DNA of 64,000 nt. Source: Dyadobacter sediminis. Lineage in GTDB: Bacteria; Bacteroidota; Bacteroidia; Cytophagales; Spirosomataceae. The notes beneath the pieces are model-generated. The model was not told where the DNA came from. It made no database searches and saw nothing but the letters and a program-made list of their open reading frames with translations. The stretch is taken from positions 62,001 to 126,000 of the forward strand of contig NZ_VCEI01000028.1 of the NCBI RefSeq assembly GCF_005860765.1. The letters are read 5' to 3'. A program made the translations under genes and the position numbers. Positions 34,401-42,068 of this stretch are shown here, piece after piece (the first letter of the stretch is position 1; the number at the start of each line of letters is the position of its first letter).

Positions 34401-34854
34401 GGATGATTACCGTTCCGGAACGATTCGCTATCCGCTGGAAAACATGCCTGCCGGAAAATATGTTATTCGCTTAAAAGTATGGGATACTTATAATAACTTA
34501 TCCGAAATTGCGTTCGATTTTCAAGTAGGTGTCCCGAGCGGAGTCCAATTCAATGCGCTGACAATTTATCCTAACCCATTTCATGAAAATTTTTCATTCG
34601 AACTTATTCACAACAGAGTAAATGAAGATGTAGAAATTATTTTTAGTATATTTCTCAACAATGGGCAACGTCTGAGTACATTTCTAAGACAATATTATAA
34701 CAGCGATTCCATGTTAAAGGAAACTTTAAACCCTCTTGATCTTGGAGGTAACCGGATTCCGTACAACGTGCCGCTGTTGTATCAAATGCAGATCAGGTCA
34801 TTAAAAGACAATTCTTCTGACCAGCGATCCGGAAAACTTATTCGCTATCCCTGA
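31453..34854 (+). CDS. porU: type IX secretion system sortase PorU
   Basis: Surface cysteine protease of the gingipain (C25) family that removes the CTD of type IX cargo and links it to A-LPS as part of the attachment complex with PorV. 1,133 residues from the ATG at 31453, which begins a signal peptide ending SAQQ. The catalytic His is in NYTGHGGVSGWAEE (residue 655) and the Cys in TATCDFGRFDDP (residue 689). The C25 domain begins near YLLLFGDATFDYKN. The C-terminus has a CTD-like YPNPFHENFSFEL..LDLGGNRIP region. Starting upstream at 31339 would overlap the SprT gene by over 130 bp, so is rejected. Followed after 101 bp by porV. Confidence 0.93.
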   Translation: MHWLKHVNLRSFLFHSVISCFGLLSGYTSSAQQSSVLSSGNWYKLAVNQTGVCKLDADFLRELGIDPVSVIPDQIRIYGSKGGMLPQKNGPAFSGNLKESAIWVQGEIDGKFDNNDAVYFYAEGPDEITFDSLKEEFQHRKNCYTDTSYYFLNVGQAAGRRIKTAENTAGISGKTVSQFEDYWFHETDISNLLKSGREWWGEYLSSGPLNIEADIPGIVPGSEIRLRTSAIGSAQVATRFLWQINGKQIGENTIGTVSTNTYDIKGRRSEATYILNADASLQNPVAIGISYDKNGQSTAQAYLNYVALHAKRTLRSYNNQQIYRFLPENSDTITYRFQDVASGWNLWNITDPASPEIMAENTAANAFLTITARNGKNTRQLLGFRFDQAFTPISWQFINNQNIISYPTPDLLIVTPAAWESEAKRLAEFRKVNDGLEAVVVTTEQIYNEFASGKPDVSAIRNYARALYRKKPGKLKYLLLFGDATFDYKNLLNNQTQSQRNNWVPVYESDESLNPVYTFSSDDYFGFMEDGEGEWAESTAGDHTVDISIGRLPVKSFSEAQTVVNKLMHYNSAESNSGNWKNTIRFVADDGDGNIHQSHADQLARLVQNDFLSSRLFLDAFPQVTTGEGQKAAQINNAIRKSIDEGTLILNYTGHGGVSGWAEEQVLTLADMQSVRGMNNMPLLFTATCDFGRFDDPGIVSGAELMVLSPRGAAIGAISTTRPVYSSTNFTLSKAFYESLIKSGPDARTGDIFLETKNKALAGSLNRNFTLLADPSMQLAKARKQIRWTLQPDTLRALQKVSLQGEIYNPANGFTDKFFNGIARIEIYDKQSAFKTLGNEGNPESYAEFRTRLFSGSVKVVNGKFTCDFTMPKDIDYRTGTGRANIYAYQTGNALSDAAAQLNVIVGGSVQTAPDRTPPKLAAYLDRENFKPGDTVDPSSVLYVKVSDENGINISDAGIGHGITLTINDTLTVTLNDYFTADLDDYRSGTIRYPLENMPAGKYVIRLKVWDTYNNLSEIAFDFQVGVPSGVQFNALTIYPNPFHENFSFELIHNRVNEDVEIIFSIFLNNGQRLSTFLRQYYNSDSMLKETLNPLDLGGNRIPYNVPLLYQMQIRSLKDNSSDQRSGKLIRYP

Positions 34855-34895
34855 TATAATAATCTTTAATTTTTAGTAATAATTATCTTTCATTG

Positions 34896-34903
34896 TATTT
34901 TTG
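34896..34903 (+). promoter_or_regulatory. possible -7 box before porV
   Basis: TATTTTTG fits TAnnTTTG, 52 bp before the porV ATG. The upstream -33 position holds TTTA rather than TTTG, so this is a weak call; porV may equally be read through from porU. Confidence 0.4.
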
Positions 34904-34955
34904 ACACCTTAAAAGAAGCTGATCCAAAGGACTTCCTATCGCAAATCCAATTTCT

Positions 34956-36113
34956 ATGAGACTATTTTTTGTTAGTTTATCTTCCTTATTAATTTCAGTA
35001 ACCGGTGCAGCATTTGCTCAGACTACGACTACACCCACATCCAGAATTCCTTACTCACCACTGTCATTTTTAACGTTTGCGCCGGATGCGAGAAGTGCCG
35101 GTCTGGGAGAAGCAGGTGTAGCTTTGAGTCCTGATGCCAATGCAACGTACTGGAATGCGGCCAAGCTTCCTTACAACACCAAAGACTTCGGGGTATCTGC
35201 ATCTTACACGCCATGGCTCCGAAACCTCGTTGATGATATGTGGCTTGGTTACTTAAGTGCTTACAAAAAACTTGGAAAAGGACAGGCAGTTGCTTTATCC
35301 GTTAATTATTTCAATAACGGTGAACTGGATTTGAGAACTTCAACCGGTCAGCAGAACGGTTATTTTACTTCCAGGGAAATGGCTATCAACGGAACGTATT
35401 CACGTCAGCTTGGACGGAACTTCTCGATGGGCTTAACGCTGAAGTATATTTCTTCCAATCTGGCTGGAACTGCGGTAATCAATGGAATTTCACTGAATCC
35501 GGCACGCGTTGCAGCGGGTGATATCAGCGCTTATTACCGCAAAGAACTGAGAAACGAAGAAAGCGGCAGCGAACTGGCATGGTCACTGGGAGCTGTACTT
35601 TCCAATCTGGGCGGTAAAATCAATTACGGTTCAGGGACAGACTCCGAAAACTTTATTCCTACCAATCTGAAAGTCGGAGCCGGACTGTCATTCACAGGTG
35701 ATGGCCGCAACCGTTTCAATTTCATTGTGGATGCAAGAAAACTGATGGTACCGACTCCGGACGGAACAGACTTTAATTCCCGTCCGCTCCTGAAAGGAAT
35801 CTTCGGGTCATTTTCGGATGCTCCCGACGGATTTAAAGAAGAAATGCAGGAAATCGGCATTGCTGCCGGTGTTGAATACTGGTACAACGACATCTTTGCA
35901 GTACGCGGCGGTTACAATGCTGAAAACAGGAACAAAGGCAACATGAAGTATTTCACAGCTGGTGCAGGCGCTCGTTTTATGGATAAATATGCTTTTGACT
36001 TTGCTTATCTTTTTCCAGTAGCACAAGGAAACCCATTGGCTCAGACACTGCGTATCACACTTTCACTTGGATTGAACAAGGCTGAAAAACTGGATGTTGG
36101 CGACGCTGAATAA
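34956..36113 (+). CDS. porV: type IX secretion system outer-membrane protein PorV
   Basis: 14-strand FadL-like barrel that escorts CTD cargo to PorU at the outer membrane. 385 residues, signal peptide ending FAQ, then the family start SPLSFLTFAPDARSAGLGEA and the SPDANATYWNAAKL stretch. The rest alternates aromatic-rich strands (VALSVNYFN, SMGLTLKYISS, FDFAYLFPVA). It lies directly behind porU, an arrangement common in Cytophagales. It would serve cargo including the two giant CTD proteins in this window. Ends at a terminator at 36143. Confidence 0.93.
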   Translation: MRLFFVSLSSLLISVTGAAFAQTTTTPTSRIPYSPLSFLTFAPDARSAGLGEAGVALSPDANATYWNAAKLPYNTKDFGVSASYTPWLRNLVDDMWLGYLSAYKKLGKGQAVALSVNYFNNGELDLRTSTGQQNGYFTSREMAINGTYSRQLGRNFSMGLTLKYISSNLAGTAVINGISLNPARVAAGDISAYYRKELRNEESGSELAWSLGAVLSNLGGKINYGSGTDSENFIPTNLKVGAGLSFTGDGRNRFNFIVDARKLMVPTPDGTDFNSRPLLKGIFGSFSDAPDGFKEEMQEIGIAAGVEYWYNDIFAVRGGYNAENRNKGNMKYFTAGAGARFMDKYAFDFAYLFPVAQGNPLAQTLRITLSLGLNKAEKLDVGDAE

Positions 36114-36142
36114 CGAAGTGAATCAACAAGTTTAAATTTTTG

Positions 36143-36180
36143 AAAACGAATGACGTTATTGCAGCGTCATTCGTTTTTTT
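36143..36180 (+). terminator. terminator after porV
   Basis: AAAACGAATGACG (36143-36155) pairs with CGTCATTCGTTTT (36165-36177), 9-nt loop, T-run to 36180. It is only 16 bp before the next ATG. Confidence 0.85.
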
Positions 36181-36196
36181 ATATCCATTGCCGAAT

Positions 36197-37477
36197 ATGT
36201 TACTTGATCGCACCACAGCACCTGATTTCAAAGTTATTCATTCCATCAACCTGCCGGAACCCCAAACCCGTACGCTGGACAATGGCCTTACATTGCATGC
36301 GATAAACATTGGCGATCAGCCGGTGATCAGGCTGGAATGTATTTTTGAAGCCGGAAACTGGCAGGAAAGTGAAATCGGAGCATCCTATTTTGCAATCAAA
36401 ATGCTGCCGGAAGGAACCGCCGGCCTTACTTCACAGGAAATAAGTGAAGCATTTGACAAAGTGGGCGCATTCACCGAAATGACGCATTCTTCCGACCGCA
36501 TCGGAATTGTTGTTTATTGCCTTTCGCGCTTTCTGGATGAAGTTCTGCCCATCGTTAGTGAGCTGATTAAGAATGCGGCTTTTCCGGAAAAGGAACTGCA
36601 GGAATTAAGAAACATAACCATCCAGAATCTGCGGGTTAACAAGGAAAAGAATGCTTTTCTTGCCAATGCAGCGTTCAGGGCCAAGTTGTTTGGCAGCAAT
36701 CATCCTTATGGCCAGAGCCAGGAAGAGGATAATATTTCAGGCTTGTCGCTGAATGCCATAACCGGGCATTACAATAAATTTATTAAAAACGGAAAGTTTA
36801 CCGTTGTGCTGGCCGGCCAGATTGAAGAAAAAGATATGGAGGCAGTCAACAAATACCTAGGTGCCGAACCGGTAATTAGTCATCCGGATGAAACCGGTTA
36901 CGCTCCGGAAGCTGCATATCAGAATTCGGAAGTCGTTGTGGAAAGGCCGGAAAGTGTGCAGTCTTCCATCCGCATGGGTCGCATTTTGTTTACAAGGCAT
37001 CATCCGGATTATTTCAAAATGCTGGTCACCAATGAAATTCTGGGCGGATACTTCGGTTCCAGGCTGATGAAAAATATCCGTGAGGAAAAAGGCCTGACTT
37101 ACGGCATTTCCTCGCACCTGATTACGTTGAAAAATGAAGGCTATTTCATGATTGCAACAGATGTAAAAAAAGAATTTACGCAACAGACTATCGACGAAAT
37201 CAAAAAAGAAATTTACAGGCTGCAGACCGAACCCGTTGGGGAAGACGAATTGCAAACCGTTAAAAATTTTATGGCCGGCGAATTTGCCGGATCGCTCAAT
37301 ACTGCGTTTGAAGTAGCCGACCGCCAGAAAATACTTTTGCTCGACGGTCTTCCGGCTGACTTCTTTAACAAATACATCGATCAGATTCATGCTACAACCA
37401 GTCAGGATGTGCTTTCCATGGCTTCTTTGTATCTCAATCCCGAAGATATGGTAACGGTAATTGCAGGAGGCAAGTAA
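36197..37477 (+). CDS. M16-family (insulinase-like) protein without the zinc motif
   Basis: 426 residues with the two-domain M16B fold: an N-terminal domain from RTLDNGLTLHAI, and a C-terminal domain with NEILGGYFGSRLMKNIREEKGLTYGISS. Where active members have HxxEH, this one reads EIGASYFAIKMLPEGTAG, so no HxxEH is present. It is therefore probably the non-catalytic partner of an M16 pair, with the active subunit not in the window, or a pseudo-protease. There is no signal peptide, so it may be cytoplasmic or periplasmic by another route. The ATG at 36197 was chosen because an earlier TTG at 36140 lies before the terminator hairpin. It has no promoter space between terminator and start, so readthrough or a start within porV is needed. 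Confidence 0.82.
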   Translation: MLLDRTTAPDFKVIHSINLPEPQTRTLDNGLTLHAINIGDQPVIRLECIFEAGNWQESEIGASYFAIKMLPEGTAGLTSQEISEAFDKVGAFTEMTHSSDRIGIVVYCLSRFLDEVLPIVSELIKNAAFPEKELQELRNITIQNLRVNKEKNAFLANAAFRAKLFGSNHPYGQSQEEDNISGLSLNAITGHYNKFIKNGKFTVVLAGQIEEKDMEAVNKYLGAEPVISHPDETGYAPEAAYQNSEVVVERPESVQSSIRMGRILFTRHHPDYFKMLVTNEILGGYFGSRLMKNIREEKGLTYGISSHLITLKNEGYFMIATDVKKEFTQQTIDEIKKEIYRLQTEPVGEDELQTVKNFMAGEFAGSLNTAFEVADRQKILLLDGLPADFFNKYIDQIHATTSQDVLSMASLYLNPEDMVTVIAGGK

Positions 37478-37488
37478 AAGTCCGGCGC

Positions 37489-38811
37489 TTACTTCTGGTC
37501 CAGTGCTTCTTTATAGGCTTTCAGGCAACGGTCTCTTGCAAACTGGTGATCAACGATCGGTTCCGGATAGGCATCCGTTCCAATTTCCGGAACCCATCTT
37601 TTGATATATTCACCTTTGGAATCGAATCGCTTGGCCTGTGCTTCAGGATTGAATATCCGGAAATAAGGCGCAGCATCCGTTCCCGATCCCGCTGCCCATT
37701 GCCAGCCGCCGTTATTGGCCGCGAGATCATAATCCAGCAGTTTGTCAGCAAAATAAGCTTCACCGAGACGCCAGTTAATCAGTAAATGCTTGGATAAAAA
37801 ACTGGCCGTAACCATCCTCAGACGGTTATGCATAAACCCGATTTCATTCAGTTGCCGCATTCCTGCATCCACAAGCGGGTAGCCTGTTTTGCCTTCACAC
37901 CATTTTCTGAAATCTTCCTTGTCATACCGCCATTTGATACGGTCATATGCAGCGCGGAAAGCTTTGCCGGTTCCCACAAAAGGAAAATTCCACAGGATTT
38001 GCTGATAGAAATCACGCCAGATCAGTTCGCTCAGGTATACAGAGCTGTTTTCCTGTGCTTCTCTAGCCAGTTTACGAATGCTTACCGTTCCAAACCGCAA
38101 GTGTATGCCAATCCGGCTGGTGGATTCCATAGCCGGAAAATCTCGTTCTTTTTCATATCTCTGAAGTAATTCTACCGGAACAACGCTGGAAGGAAAGTTA
38201 TAGTCCGATTTCCTGAATCCCATTTCTTCCAGAGAAGGGAAATCCGGCGCCTTCCATTTGTACAGATTATCAAAGTACTTTTCAGTTGGATAAGAAGACA
38301 GATAAAAACGGTTGCATTTACTTTTCCATGCGCGGCTGTAAGCTGTAAACACTGTGTACGGCATATTTTTCTGGTTCAGAATTTCATTTTTTTCAAAAAT
38401 AACCTGATCCTTATACGCCTTGAAAACACCGTTTTTTTTCTGGATAATCTGTGCTACTTCACTGTCACGGTCTGTTGCGTAAGGTTCGTAGTCGGAATTT
38501 GTATAAACCTCGGCAATATCATACTCTTCACTGAGTTTTTTCCATATTTCTACCGGAAAGCCGTAATGCACCAGAATATCGGAGCCATTGTTTTTCAGTT
38601 CTTTCCGGATCTGAAGTATAGCATTGTAAATAAATGTGAGGCGGCTGTCATTTTTATCTTCAATCTGATCAAGAATATTTCGGTCAAATATAAACAGCGG
38701 AATGACCGGATAATCCGATTTCAGAGCGCGGTAAAGACCTGCGTTGTCGTGTAAACGAAGATCCCGGCGAAACCAGAACACGGCTATTTTTTCTTTTGCT
38801 TTTGAACTCAT
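37489..38811 (-). CDS. phr: class I deoxyribodipyrimidine photolyase
   Basis: Light-driven repair of cyclobutane pyrimidine dimers. 440 residues. N-terminal antenna domain from VFWFRRDLRLHDNAGL; FAD domain with TSRIGIHLRFGTVS, ELIWRDFYQQILWNFP, GYPLVDAGMRQLNEIGFMHNRLRM and the conserved NNGGWQWAAGSGTDAAPYFRIFNP. The GWQWAAGSGTD core fits CPD photolyases rather than cryptochromes. The ATG at 38811 gives MSSKAKEKIAVFWFRRDLR; longer upstream frames are rejected. Stands alone, convergent with the M16 gene (11-bp gap). Confidence 0.92.
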   Translation of the reverse strand: MSSKAKEKIAVFWFRRDLRLHDNAGLYRALKSDYPVIPLFIFDRNILDQIEDKNDSRLTFIYNAILQIRKELKNNGSDILVHYGFPVEIWKKLSEEYDIAEVYTNSDYEPYATDRDSEVAQIIQKKNGVFKAYKDQVIFEKNEILNQKNMPYTVFTAYSRAWKSKCNRFYLSSYPTEKYFDNLYKWKAPDFPSLEEMGFRKSDYNFPSSVVPVELLQRYEKERDFPAMESTSRIGIHLRFGTVSIRKLAREAQENSSVYLSELIWRDFYQQILWNFPFVGTGKAFRAAYDRIKWRYDKEDFRKWCEGKTGYPLVDAGMRQLNEIGFMHNRLRMVTASFLSKHLLINWRLGEAYFADKLLDYDLAANNGGWQWAAGSGTDAAPYFRIFNPEAQAKRFDSKGEYIKRWVPEIGTDAYPEPIVDHQFARDRCLKAYKEALDQK

Positions 38812-38921
38812 GAATTTATATAATGATAGTTCCGATCGTATATTTACTTCAACGGCAGCCTCAGATACAATGCCAGATAAAAAAACTGCTCCAAACCAGT
38901 TCATTTAACCAACCTTTATTC

Positions 38922-39776
38922 ATGAAATTACAATTGACAATGCTTTTTACGCTGTTTTGCTTGTTTGCTTCTGCGCAGGAAAAGAAAGACCGGCAAGAAT
39001 GGAAACAGCTTTTCAACGGGAAAAACCTGGATGGCTGGGACATCAAAATCCGCGGTTATGAACTGAACAACAATTATGGCAACACGTTCCGGGTGGAAGA
39101 CGGCAAAATGGTTGTGCGTTACGACCAGTACGATGATTTTGCACAGAAATACGGACACATATTCTACAAAGGGGATTTTTCGTATTACCGCATTGCCGTT
39201 GAATACCGTTTTACAGGAGAACAGGCCCCGAAAGGCGAAGGCTGGGCATGGCGTAACAGCGGCATTATGATACACGGGCAGCCTGCTGCTGCAATGGGAA
39301 AAGATCAGGATTTTCCTGCTTCCATCGAAGTGCAGCTTTTAGGCGGCGATGGCAAGAAGCGTACAACGTGTAACCTGTGTACGCCGGGAACGAATGTCGT
39401 AATGGATGGAAAACTGATTACGCAGCACTGCGTTACTTCCAAGTCAAAAACCTATAACGGTGACCAATGGGTGAGGGCAGAAGTGCTTGTGCTGGGCGAC
39501 TCGCTTGTTCAGCATTTTGCTAATGGAGAAATGGTGCTGGAATACAATAAACCTCAGATCGGCGGCGGAAATGTAAGTGGCCACGATGCGTCTCTGCTTG
39601 TAAATGGACAATTGCTTGATCATGGCTCCATTTCCCTGCAAAGCGAAAGTCATCCGGTAGAATTCAGGAAAGTGGAAATTCTGGACCTGAAAGGCTGCAT
39701 GGACCCGAAAGCTTCCAATTACAAATCCTATTTTGTAAAAGCGGATAATAGTCAATGCACTTACAAGAAGAGGTAA
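38922..39776 (+). CDS. secreted DUF1080 (3-keto-disaccharide hydrolase-type) protein
   Basis: 284 residues, signal peptide MKLQLTMLFTLFCLFASAQ. A concanavalin-like beta sandwich starts at WKQLFNGKNLDGWDIK and continues through NSGIMIHGQ and FPASIEVQLLGG, with the Cys pair TCNLCTPGTNV and a GDQWVRAEVLVLGD strand, all typical of DUF1080. Some family members hydrolyse 3-keto-glucosides in the Bacteroidota periplasm. A short Cys-containing tail (CMDPKASNYKSYFVKADNSQC) follows the domain, of the kind seen on surface lipid or calcium-binding modules. Start at 38922 was chosen for the signal peptide. Confidence 0.85.
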   Translation: MKLQLTMLFTLFCLFASAQEKKDRQEWKQLFNGKNLDGWDIKIRGYELNNNYGNTFRVEDGKMVVRYDQYDDFAQKYGHIFYKGDFSYYRIAVEYRFTGEQAPKGEGWAWRNSGIMIHGQPAAAMGKDQDFPASIEVQLLGGDGKKRTTCNLCTPGTNVVMDGKLITQHCVTSKSKTYNGDQWVRAEVLVLGDSLVQHFANGEMVLEYNKPQIGGGNVSGHDASLLVNGQLLDHGSISLQSESHPVEFRKVEILDLKGCMDPKASNYKSYFVKADNSQCTYKKR

Positions 39777-39797
39777 ATTTTACAGAAGTTAAAAATG

Positions 39798-39847
39798 ATA
39801 AAGTCTTACTACAATGCAGATTTGCTGTAGTAAGACTTTATTTTTTA
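39798..39847. terminator. bidirectional terminator
   Basis: A 16-bp perfect stem (39798-39813 with 39826-39841) has an inner GCA-GATT-TGC extension and is followed by a T-run; the opposite strand shows a run of T from AAAAA at 39791. It separates the converging DUF1080 and murA genes. Confidence 0.85.
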
Positions 39848-39868
39848 CATTACGTTGAAATGTAACGC

Positions 39869-41176
39869 TTACAGCCTTACTATTTCAGCGCCGATTGCAT
39901 TCAACCGCACATCAATATTCTGGTATCCGCGGTCAATCTGTTCGATATTATCTATAATACTGACTCCTTTTGCGGACAAGGCAGCGATCAGCAACGCAAC
40001 GCCGGCACGGATATCCGGAGAAGTCATGCGGATCCCACGAAGCTGCGTTTCTCGGTTGTGGCCGATTACAGTTGCTCTGTGCGGATCGCAAAGAATGATC
40101 TGCGCGCCCATTTCAATCAGTTTGTCAACAAAGAAAAGCCGGCTTTCAAACATTTTCTGATGAACAAGTACGGTTCCCTGCGCCTGAGTAGCCGTAATCA
40201 GGATAATACTCAGCAAATCCGGCGTAAAGCCTGGCCACGGCGCATCGGCCACGGATAACGTGGAACCGTCAAGATAATTTTCGATCCGGTAATGTTCCTG
40301 GGCAGGAATAAAAATGTCATCGCCGCGGAATTCCATTTTAATCCCGAGCCTTTGAAAAACATCCGGAATAATGCCCAGTTGCGGAATCTGGCAATTTTTG
40401 ATCGTGATTTCGGACTGCGTCATGGCTGCAAGCCCGATGAAACTTCCGATTTCGATCATATCCGGAAGCATGGTATGTTCGGTTCCGTGCAGTTCGCTTA
40501 CACCTTCCACAACAAGCAGGTTGGATGCAATGCCCGATATTTTTGCGCCCATTCTGTTCAGCATTTTACACAATTGCTGAAGATACGGCTCACAGGCTGC
40601 GTTGTAAATTGTTGTTGTTCCTTCAGCCATTACGGCAGCCATCAGTACATTGGCCGTTCCGGTTACAGAAGCCTCATCCAGCAGCATATACGTGCCTTTG
40701 AGGTTAGCGGCATCTACTTTGTAAAAACCGCCGTCTGCTTCATCGTAACTGAATTCCGCTCCAAGTTTTTCAAAACCCAGAAAATGGGTATCCAGTCTTC
40801 TTCTCCCGATTTTGTCTCCGCCCGGACGCGGAATCCTTCCTTTGCGGAACCTTGCAAGCATTGGCCCGAGCAGCATGACAGACCCGCGAAGGGCCGCTGC
40901 TTTTTGCCGGAAAGCATCCGATTCTAGGTAATCAAGATTGACATTGCTGGCTTCAAAACGGATGGACAAATCGCTCAGCCGGGTACAAGTGACACCGAGG
41001 TCCCCCAAAAGGCTGATGAGCTGATTTACATCACGGATATTTGGAATATTATGAACAGTTACCGGTTCTTTGGTCAGAAGTACAGCACAAATAATTTGTA
41101 ATGCCTCGTTTTTAGCACCTTGTGGTACAATTTCACCTTTCAGGCGTTTATCTCCAGTTATTTTGAATGAAGCCAT
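39869..41176 (-). CDS. murA: UDP-N-acetylglucosamine 1-carboxyvinyltransferase MurA
   Basis: First committed step of peptidoglycan synthesis: transfers enolpyruvate from PEP to UDP-GlcNAc. 435 residues with the inside-out alpha/beta barrel marks KNEALQIICAVLLT, ALRGSVMLLGPMLARF and the loop IPRPGGDKIGRRRLDTH. In that loop the usual catalytic Cys of PGGCxIG is Asp121. Asp at this site is known to keep activity and give resistance to fosfomycin in several phyla. Cytoplasmic. It follows DUF4290 by 44 bp on the minus strand, an arrangement I recall in Bacteroidota. Ends near a bidirectional terminator. Confidence 0.95.
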   Translation of the reverse strand: MASFKITGDKRLKGEIVPQGAKNEALQIICAVLLTKEPVTVHNIPNIRDVNQLISLLGDLGVTCTRLSDLSIRFEASNVNLDYLESDAFRQKAAALRGSVMLLGPMLARFRKGRIPRPGGDKIGRRRLDTHFLGFEKLGAEFSYDEADGGFYKVDAANLKGTYMLLDEASVTGTANVLMAAVMAEGTTTIYNAACEPYLQQLCKMLNRMGAKISGIASNLLVVEGVSELHGTEHTMLPDMIEIGSFIGLAAMTQSEITIKNCQIPQLGIIPDVFQRLGIKMEFRGDDIFIPAQEHYRIENYLDGSTLSVADAPWPGFTPDLLSIILITATQAQGTVLVHQKMFESRLFFVDKLIEMGAQIILCDPHRATVIGHNRETQLRGIRMTSPDIRAGVALLIAALSAKGVSIIDNIEQIDRGYQNIDVRLNAIGAEIVRL

Positions 41177-41220
41177 ATTTGAATTTGGGGCAATGGACTG
41201 TATAAAATTAAACCTGGAAG

Positions 41221-41967
41221 TCAGATTCCAGGTTTTTTGCGGTTATTGCGGTTGTTGTTATTGTTACTGTTATTGTTTGTATTGTTGTTCCGGCCCGAAA
41301 ACTTGTTGTTGGGCCGATTTCGGTTCGGATTGCCGTTCCCCTGATTGTTGCCGCCCTGCCTTTCGGGATTATGACCGGATTGTGACTTGAAGCCGGCTCC
41401 CTGATGATTTCCCCGGTTTCGTTCCTGATTGTTGTTCCGGTCTTTCGGAGCTGCTTCTACAGGTCCGTTCTGGCGTATATAATCGATTTCTTCTTTCAAC
41501 TGACCCTTGCTGAGCTGTTCCAGCTGCACAAGCAGCACATTGTCTTCCGGGTTGTCCTTGTTCCAGGTATTGAAGAAAGAACGCATCAAACGGAAAATAT
41601 AAGATACAAATGCCAGCTTGTCTTCTTTGTTTTCGGTCTGGACTGCTTTTTCGAGCAGCAGGTCAATATTACGGCCGTAATGCCTGTAAGTAAGGTTTTG
41701 CTGGTTATAGCCTACTTTGAGCGGCTTTTTACCCAATGCTTCCTTGGATGGCGGCGGAAACGGACTGTCGACATCCAGCTGGAAGCCGGATATAATGTAC
41801 AGGTCGTCCCACAATTTATTGGTGTAATCCTGATTATCCCGCATATTGGGATGGATTTGCCGCATGAGTTCAATCAGAATGTGCGCGTAAAGGTTGCGTT
41901 TTGCCTTATCTTCCATCTTTACGATGTGATCGGCAAGTTTTTGTACGTTACTACCGTATTCTTTCAA
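41221..41967 (-). CDS. DUF4290 protein with Asn-rich tail
   Basis: 248 residues, no signal. N-terminal ~170 residues are helical (KEYGSNVQKLADHIVKMEDK, QIHPNMRDNQDYTNKLWDDLYIIS) and match the DUF4290 family, which is largely confined to Bacteroidota. Residues ~178 to the end are low complexity, rich in Asn, Arg, Gly and Gln (NNNTNNNSNNNNNRNN), probably disordered. Position 44 bp upstream of murA suggests cotranscription and a link to envelope growth, which is inference. Confidence 0.85.
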   Translation of the reverse strand: MKEYGSNVQKLADHIVKMEDKAKRNLYAHILIELMRQIHPNMRDNQDYTNKLWDDLYIISGFQLDVDSPFPPPSKEALGKKPLKVGYNQQNLTYRHYGRNIDLLLEKAVQTENKEDKLAFVSYIFRLMRSFFNTWNKDNPEDNVLLVQLEQLSKGQLKEEIDYIRQNGPVEAAPKDRNNNQERNRGNHQGAGFKSQSGHNPERQGGNNQGNGNPNRNRPNNKFSGRNNNTNNNSNNNNNRNNRKKPGI

Positions 41968-42068
41968 GAGTATGAATTATTTTATTATTGACAAAAATAA
42001 GAAGTTTTTGTGGAAAGAAAAGCTGCAAATAAAATCCCGAGCCGGAATGAAACCTGTAACGATGCTCT

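Noticed and set aside
40292..40927. 211-codon plus-strand frame inside murA
   Set aside because: Shadow of murA; no family features.
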